Origin: Owenia fusiformis
Lineage: Eukaryota; Annelida; Polychaeta; Sabellida; Oweniidae
DNA: 64,000 bases
Assembly (NCBI GenBank): GCA_903813345.2
Contig: CAIIXF020000008.1
Coordinates: 36,854,867 to 36,918,866, forward strand
Direction of reading: 5' to 3'
Part shown: piece after piece, positions 57,258-64,000 of the stretch
Layout of the letters: the number at the start of each line of letters is the position of its first letter
Numbering within the stretch: position 1 is the stretch's first letter
The notes under the pieces: generated by a model
What the model saw: the letters and a program-made list of their open reading frames with translations, nothing else
What the model was told of the DNA's origin: nothing
Database searches by the model: none
Made by a program: the position numbers and the translations under genes

Positions 57258-60200
57258 GTTTAGCATGATATGTACTTCTTTCTGTAACTGGAATACGATT
57301 CTAATATACAAGCAGCACATACGTATTCCCGGGGAACCATAAATATTTTGTGTAGTGTGTGGACATTTTTCTTTTCATTTCTCTAAAATCAGATTATTCT
57401 CATAAAATTCATTCAAAGTTGGGCCTAAGCCTCTATTTTCGTATTCTGCATGTTAAGATATTTATAATGTAAAACCTAAGAGATAAATTCAATGTCTTCA
57501 GTTGAGAATAAGTATAAGGTAAATGTGTGAATTCTGCTTGTTGTTGCACTATTTTTATAATAAACAAGGTTCGATACGCAACACTGAATAGACTGCAGTC
57601 ATAGCTTAGTTGTAAAGAAAACAAAAGAAGTTGGGACGTGGTCATGCTTGAATACGATTTTAAATATATCGCCGTTTACATTTGTTGAAATCGGCCTGTA
57701 TTAATTTCAACAGGTGATCGGTGTACAAGGGCATATATTTGAGTTATTGGTTTAACGATAAGTATGACCTATGAGTGGGTAACGTTTTACAATTGCATGA
57801 AACAAATACTCCAATGGCCTAATCTCAATTTTCCTGCATAAACTATTACATTGAAATGATGGTCATTTGCTCTCTAACTTCCGCACCGCATACGTAACTT
57901 CGTAACAATTCAATAAGCCAAGACAGGACCGCTATAATCGCTACATGCCAGTGATGATACATCATAAGTAATTTGTAATTCATACTAGATGCACGATTCT
58001 CGGCAATCTTTTGTGGATTTTTCAATGAAAATCAAAGGATTAAAGACAGATTGGCTTAGTTTGTCTATTCACCACAGTTGCTGTTGCTATGACGTTCAGA
58101 TTAGACTTAAATAAGTTATTTTGGTGTTACCTTCAATAATCAATCTGATAGTACAAGATTAGTTTTCCTTGGGAAAGTCTCGTCTTGGGTGTCATGGAAT
58201 GAAATTAGCAAATCACACTTGAGAGTTTAGTATAGCAGTCATCTTGCCAGTATTGAAGAAAGTAGGCGATGCACCCTATTATGATTTTGCATTCGAATCC
58301 CATTTGCTGACTTGAAAATGAGAGAAATTTGAAAATTGGCATATTTTGACCATTTTTGGGGAGAATTGTGAAAATTAAAATTTTGCATCTAGTAATGAGA
58401 ATAATCCTCAGTAAACATTGTACAGTTTGAGAAATTTTGAAAACGACAGTACATCTCGTTTCCCTAGTAATGCTACACAACATAGGTTAAGATATTACAT
58501 TACGGATTATCTAACTTAGTAGGTTCACCTGATAAAAAACCTACTCATATTATTTCCCAGGTGCAACGTGCCTTTTAGCACTGATCCGTTACAATGTTGT
58601 GCTAGGAAAGACCCTCTCAAATTCTTCAGCTGCTCTGTCATTTTTGTCATAAAAAAACTTGGCAGTAGTTTTTGTAGGGAACAACATAAATATGCTTTTG
58701 TGCTTTATGCCTCTGTGACACCTTCCCCCTCCCCCTATACTCCTTACCTTCTCAAAATGGATACTGTGGGGGGGGGTGAAATAGATGTGGGTGGGTCCTA
58801 CATGATGAGGGGTCATGGGAATTGGCTTTGTATTTTTTCTGATAATCTTACAACAGATAAACCTGTTAAAAGGAACTTATAATATTAACATGTTAATGTA
58901 TTTTGCAATGAAAACTGTTGAAAGAGATTAACCAATCAACCCAGTAAAATGTTGGCTTTATCTGAGAAAAGATACTAGATATAGAATAACCATATTTCAG
59001 GAATATGGAGATCTGCCCTTTCCACCCCTGTAACCAATATCTCAGATTTTATTTTGCAACTTCATTAGTGCTGCAATGTTTCTAAATATCCTAAATGAGC
59101 TAATCAATGCCATACTTTCACCTGGGGTTTATTTACACTTACCCTTTGATAATCAGTGAGTATATTGCCCTCTAACTCAGAAAGATGATTTCATATTTTG
59201 ACATTTAGCTGATGTTGAAGGACTGCAGTTCCACTCATGTATGTGTACATAGATATGTAGTGATCTAATCTCCCCAGGATTAAAGCAAGTGGCCGCTGCA
59301 CCCACCTGAGATTTTCAGAACTGGCTTGCACCTCAATTTGCACCTACTTGAAATTGTTGCACCCACACAAGAAATCCTATGGAGAACACTAGACATGAAT
59401 GATCTAGAACTGTCTTTGAGAAATTCTTGATTCTGATTGGTTTATAATTATTCATTCAGGTTTTTATTGGTAATACAAAGAGACTCTTTAGTATAATCAT
59501 TGGCAACTTTTGAAAAGGGTAATTTTTACACTTAGTAATACAGTAAGTTCTCGTATCCTGGATGTTTCAAGAAATTGATACTCTACAAACGAAAACCACA
59601 CCTAGAGTAAGAGATAATCAGTCACTAGGTGGTTTGGTAGTAGTCTTCTGGCCCTCTTTCAAAATAATGTCGTTTTCAGCATTTTGAGCACATGTTAATT
59701 TTGGCATCTTTGAAACTGAACCCTGTTGGCAAAAGCTGGCTGAGGCCTGGTCTTTAATCCCTTTCTTTAGGAGGAATATTGTCAGGTGTCTGCCTCAAAG
59801 TCCCTTCTCCTATACCCCCCTTATCCTCTACCTTGTCCCCTATCCTCTAACCCCCCCCCCCCCCCTACCTACCTGATGTGTGTCTACTGATGTTATAGAT
59901 TATCAAGGCAGAGTTTTCGTTCACGTTTCTGAGAACTCTCAATTTGGAAGCATTTAACCTGAGTAACCTCCCCACTTCACTAAAACACACATCTTCTTGG
60001 CAGAGAAATTGATAATGGGCATACCCAACCCAAGGTTATGTTTTCACTATCTGCAGCAACAGGGAAGGTATATTGATAGAATCAGGACCAGAGCTTAATG
60101 CAACACTATTGAAGCTGAACCTTGTAGCTTTGATGCTGGAGATTGCTATAGTGGATTATATTATGAATTAGGGTACAAGTTATTGATGTCATATCTCATC

Positions 60201-63200
60201 ATATGGAGGTATATTCCTTCCAGTTCTGTGAACATTGGTTATATGCTTCAACAGGCAAGATGTAACCCTGCACAAGAAACTGATTTAATATATACTCTAA
60301 AATTAAAGTAAATGTTATGATTTGTGTAGATAATGCCAAATCAGACTATGAACTCAAAAAATGATTCCACTTCATCTTTTGACAATAACCCCTGACTTTC
60401 ATTATGTATTGAAACTCATAAGAACCATTTGAGTTTGTTAAGATCTCATTAACTGTCAAATCCTCTATGATAATCAGAGGGCAAGTTAATATGGAATTTA
60501 AAGGGTAGTGATGTGTTAAGGGTTGTAGAAATGCATGAAAAAGTATGTCAGTTATCTCTGTGTAAGATCATGGATTGTTGGTCTTATGCCTGGGAGGAAA
60601 TACTTGTGTTTGATGGTGGGTTGTCAGTATTAGGGTTTGTTTGTTATTTGTTAAGGTCATATGATGCCAGGTAAATCTATAATCTGTCTCAGCTTTGTAC
60701 CAGCGATCAGGGTGATCAGTGTAGCATTGAAGAAATTTGGATCCCCAAGTTTAGAATTTAGAAAATGAATTTGAATTTGTAACATTTGAACATCATGTAT
60801 GGTAAAAGTATAGGGAAAAATTAATGTAAAATTTATTGAAAAGGTGTGCTGCATTGTATTTGCTTTGTATCTTACTTCCCAAACCAATTTTTGAGCCAGA
60901 ATGGAATTTGATACTTTCATGGGTGAGATAGGGGTTTGATTGGGGCATGTCCATATTATTTGACCAATGAGAATATTTTTGACTTGTGAGTTAGCAGTTC
61001 ATAAATAACAAGAGCTGCTGTTTAGCACATGGTCAGAAAATAGTGAAAACAGGTTTGTAGCCAGGTTTATACCTTAACATTATACTCCTGTGGTTATCTC
61101 TTTCAAAAATTCATGATGATCATGTTTTAAAATTGAAATTACAGTGAAAAGGAGTGGAATGAACAAGAAATGAAATAAACAGGCATGTAGATAACACTCT
61201 AAATTGTTTAAAAATGCAAGAAAATCAGACACTTTATTCAAATTTTGGAGAGAAATAACATGAAATTGACATGACCAAAGAGAAGATTCATGCATGGTTA
61301 TAAAAGCTTTTTTAGCCCTTGACTCTAGGAGATAAATCATAGATACTGCTTATCTCTGAAGTGATCATGGGGAAACCCAATGGGCCATAGAGATAGCCTC
61401 AAAAGGAACCTTGCTTTGATGAATTCAGTTTTTGAGGTGAAATCAAGTTGATTTTATGTCTTACATTGGGCTATAGGCTTTCATGTATTTTTTTCAGTTC
61501 TAAATATTAAGGTAAAGATTAAGAATTTATGAGAGGCTGATCAGAAACTCAATGAAAGACTAAGACTACTACTTAACAATTAAATTGAAGAATGACTTTA
61601 TTTGATACTTTCATGCAGCGCTTTTTGAGCTTAAGGTCAAATGTTGACCTCTTGGTATAATCATCATGAGGACGACTTAGACAAGTGAACACATCAGTAC
61701 ATTGATGATAATAAGTAAATAAATGAAATGTTTGTGTCAGGTATCTTATAAATAGAGGGGAGAGCGCTGGCCTTGTATCCCCTCCCCCTTCTCCCATTTC
61801 TATGGAAAAACGATGTTAAGGGGATCATTCAAGATCAATTTAAAAGGCTACATAGGGGAAATGAGAACTGCTTATGAGCTATTCGAGAATAATTCCCCCA
61901 TTATTTTTTTCTACGAAAATGATATTAGGATTTGTGCAATTATAAAACTTAGGGCCTGGAAATTACTTAACAAATATGTTTACTTTTCATTAGTTCAAAT
62001 ATGCTAGCAAGGAAGTATGGTAAATATCATAACTCATAAGTCTGAATGTCAAAACAAAATGCTAATGTACAAAATACAGACATAACTTTGATATAATGAT
62101 TTAAAAAAAGGGAAAGTACGTCCTGATTAAGAAACCACAACAGGGAAACATTAGAAAAAAATATGAAATTATAGCACTGAAGAAGTGTTTTACTTTGAAC
62201 CTTTTTTCTTATTTTGATTCTTGTTTTGCCTCCCATTTAACCTCCCATTTTGCCTCTTCTGATTAAAATAATCTAATACAGATTTAAATAGAGTTGTATT
62301 TTGTGATTCTGCAGTCATAATTGGGTGCCAATGAATTTCAATTGGGTGCAGGTTCAATTGGGTGTGGCACCTAGTTGCTTCATTAGAAACTTATCGCCAT
62401 AGCAACAACCACAAAATGAATAAACACTAGTTTTGAGTGTTGATTTTGAAGACCACTATTTCAGTTTCACATGATACCAATTTGAGTTCCCGCTGGCATA
62501 GAATTTAATGAATATTCTGGGTCACGGAGAAGTAAAATCTGAAATCCTAGCTGCACTTGGCAGAGATCCTGTAAATGTACGTTGTAAACAGCTAGAATGA
62601 TTACACTAATGAATTCCAGAGTCATGCGTTCTTGTTTTTTACAGAGTACTGCGTGAATATGTACCCTACTGATATGACATTGCTTTGATTAGTAGGTAGA
62701 AACAAAATAGATCACTTTTGTAGAAAAATAGTTTTTACCTCACTGTTTTTGGCTTGTTGGTTGATATTATTTTTTGGTATTCCTGGTTAATGTTGTTTGT
62801 GATACAGACTATTATTTTTTGTGGAGGAGGTTCCAAAATTCAGAGTGCTTCATGAAATTTATTTTGTGGGAGTGGTTTTAAAGTCAGTATTGTACATGAG
62901 AGAATAATCAAGATCATTCAAGAAAATTTTTTATCCTTGCTGGTCCTCTCTAGAATTTGATGAATAATTTTCCAGCATTTCCATATAATTTAGAATGTTG
63001 ACTACATGTATTTACCTTTTTCTCCTTGCTGATTCTACTCTTTTCCACTCTATTTTGCATTTCAAAACATGACCCCCTCTCCTTGCATTTTTCACAAGGC
63101 TGGGGAGAAAAAATGCTTGTATAACAAGCAGTTTTGAGTTGAAATAGAACCAGCACCTGGGCCTCTTAAGCTGCATGCAGATAAGTTAGGTTGATTCGAC

Positions 63201-64000
63201 CTTTTAACAAAAACTGTTATTTTAGCAATCATTGCCTTCTGCAGACATTCAGCTATACATTTCTATAAATAATGTTTGTAATGTGATTGATATATTTTGC
63301 TGTTTTTTAAGATATTAAGGTTAGGGTATCATTACATTTTAAGATATCTTTCTTAGGCATTTTTGTGGCCTATTATTATTTTTTTATGTTAATGAGGGAG
63401 TAAGAAGACAGAAGGTATACAATGCCCAAAACATAAGTTATATGGTTTATGGCGCCTCATGCTAGTTCAAAGAAATACCCCCCCCCCTAACACTGGGTAT
63501 GGTTACAAGAACTTGATGCTATAGTCACTTATACAAGAAATTTCATGTTCAGTAAAATCCCTAAAATTGTGAATTTAACATGGGAGCCAATAGGAGGGAA
63601 AATGAGTCCTTTGAAAAAAGTGTTCATGTAAAAAAGGTATTTACATTTAAAGGGTGTTCAAATGGTAACTGTTCAAATTGAGTGGTTAAGCCATCCTAAG
63701 CAATACCCAAAATTGAAGCTATATCCTCCCTTTATTTATACCGACATATTCTCAAGCAAATTCAGTCCTTTTAATTTCTTGAGGTTCTGCATTAGACTGA
63801 ATTTATCTAGTCTTGACTCATTGCGTCAAGCCCTTTTCCTCCCCCTTTCTCTTTAATATCAGTGAAAAAACATACAAAAATGAAGTGGGTATATGGGCTT
63901 GTTACGAGACTAGACTTGAACATATGTCGGCATATATCACTTCACACACTTCGAACATCTTACATCCTGGTATTGTTTGCTTCGTTTTTTAGTAGCAATG

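Larger units (their letters stand above)
52995..64000 (+). repeat. Second copy of the 24.8-kb-period duplication (runs off the window)
   Basis: Matches 28195-39200 base for base as far as I could compare. Contents follow at +24,800: 15-bp array 53725-53801, foldbacks 56041-56175 and 56473-56579, MITE-2 fragments 58263-58410 and 59258-59390, repeat-3 copies 61100-61265 and 62955-63075. No new gene. Confidence 0.95.

Overview
This is an AT-rich animal nuclear genome window. The evidence is intron-containing genes with canonical GT/AG splice sites, a WDHD1 (AND-1/Ctf4) homologue that carries the animal C-terminal HMG box, a nuclear-encoded COX8 with an animal-style presequence, a non-LTR retrotransposon, and dense miniature DNA transposons. 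The repeat content suggests an invertebrate, but I cannot name the phylum from sequence alone.

Layout. 1-7.1 kb is the gene-bearing end. The last three coding exons of WDHD1 run on the plus strand (270-1416), preceded by a decayed copy of one of its exons (20-100). They converge on a complete two-exon COX8 gene on the minus strand (exons 6961-7083 and 3881-3976). The 3-kb COX8 intron is mostly transposon: a TA-flanked MITE, a TTAA-flanked MITE and a 1.45-kb TTAA-flanked palindrome, itself hit by a further TA-flanked MITE whose empty site survives in the other arm. From 8.7 to 28 kb I find no secure gene, only a promoter-like patch near 8.7-8.9 kb, two phase-compatible candidate exons (22157-22245 and 27304-27454) and many dispersed short elements.

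28195 to 52994 is one unit of a 24,800-bp repeat. The sequence from 28195 to 39200 reappears at 52995-64000 with no difference that I could see, and runs off the end of the window. It contains a hAT-like MITE with inner 134-bp repeats, a 5'-truncated and mutated non-LTR reverse transcriptase, several foldback hairpins and more MITEs. This is either a very recent tandem duplication or an assembly artefact. Between the copies lies a 4.4-kb foldback transposon (42210-46643), whose long inverted arms are built partly of ~360-bp tandem units and whose middle holds a decayed coding remnant.

At least five short dispersed families recur: MITE-1 (ends CAGGGGTTTCA, 5-6 bp target duplications), MITE-2 (ends GTGATCTCCCCAG), repeat-3 (no clear ends), repeat-4 (begins TATGTCACC, with a hairpin) and MITE-5 (ends CAGGCC..TAGCC, 5-bp target duplications). 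Runs of 9-15 G or C are unusually frequent for an AT-rich sequence. Apart from WDHD1 (replisome, nuclear) and COX8 (mitochondrial complex IV), nothing here forms a functional pathway; the window is mainly a record of transposon activity.
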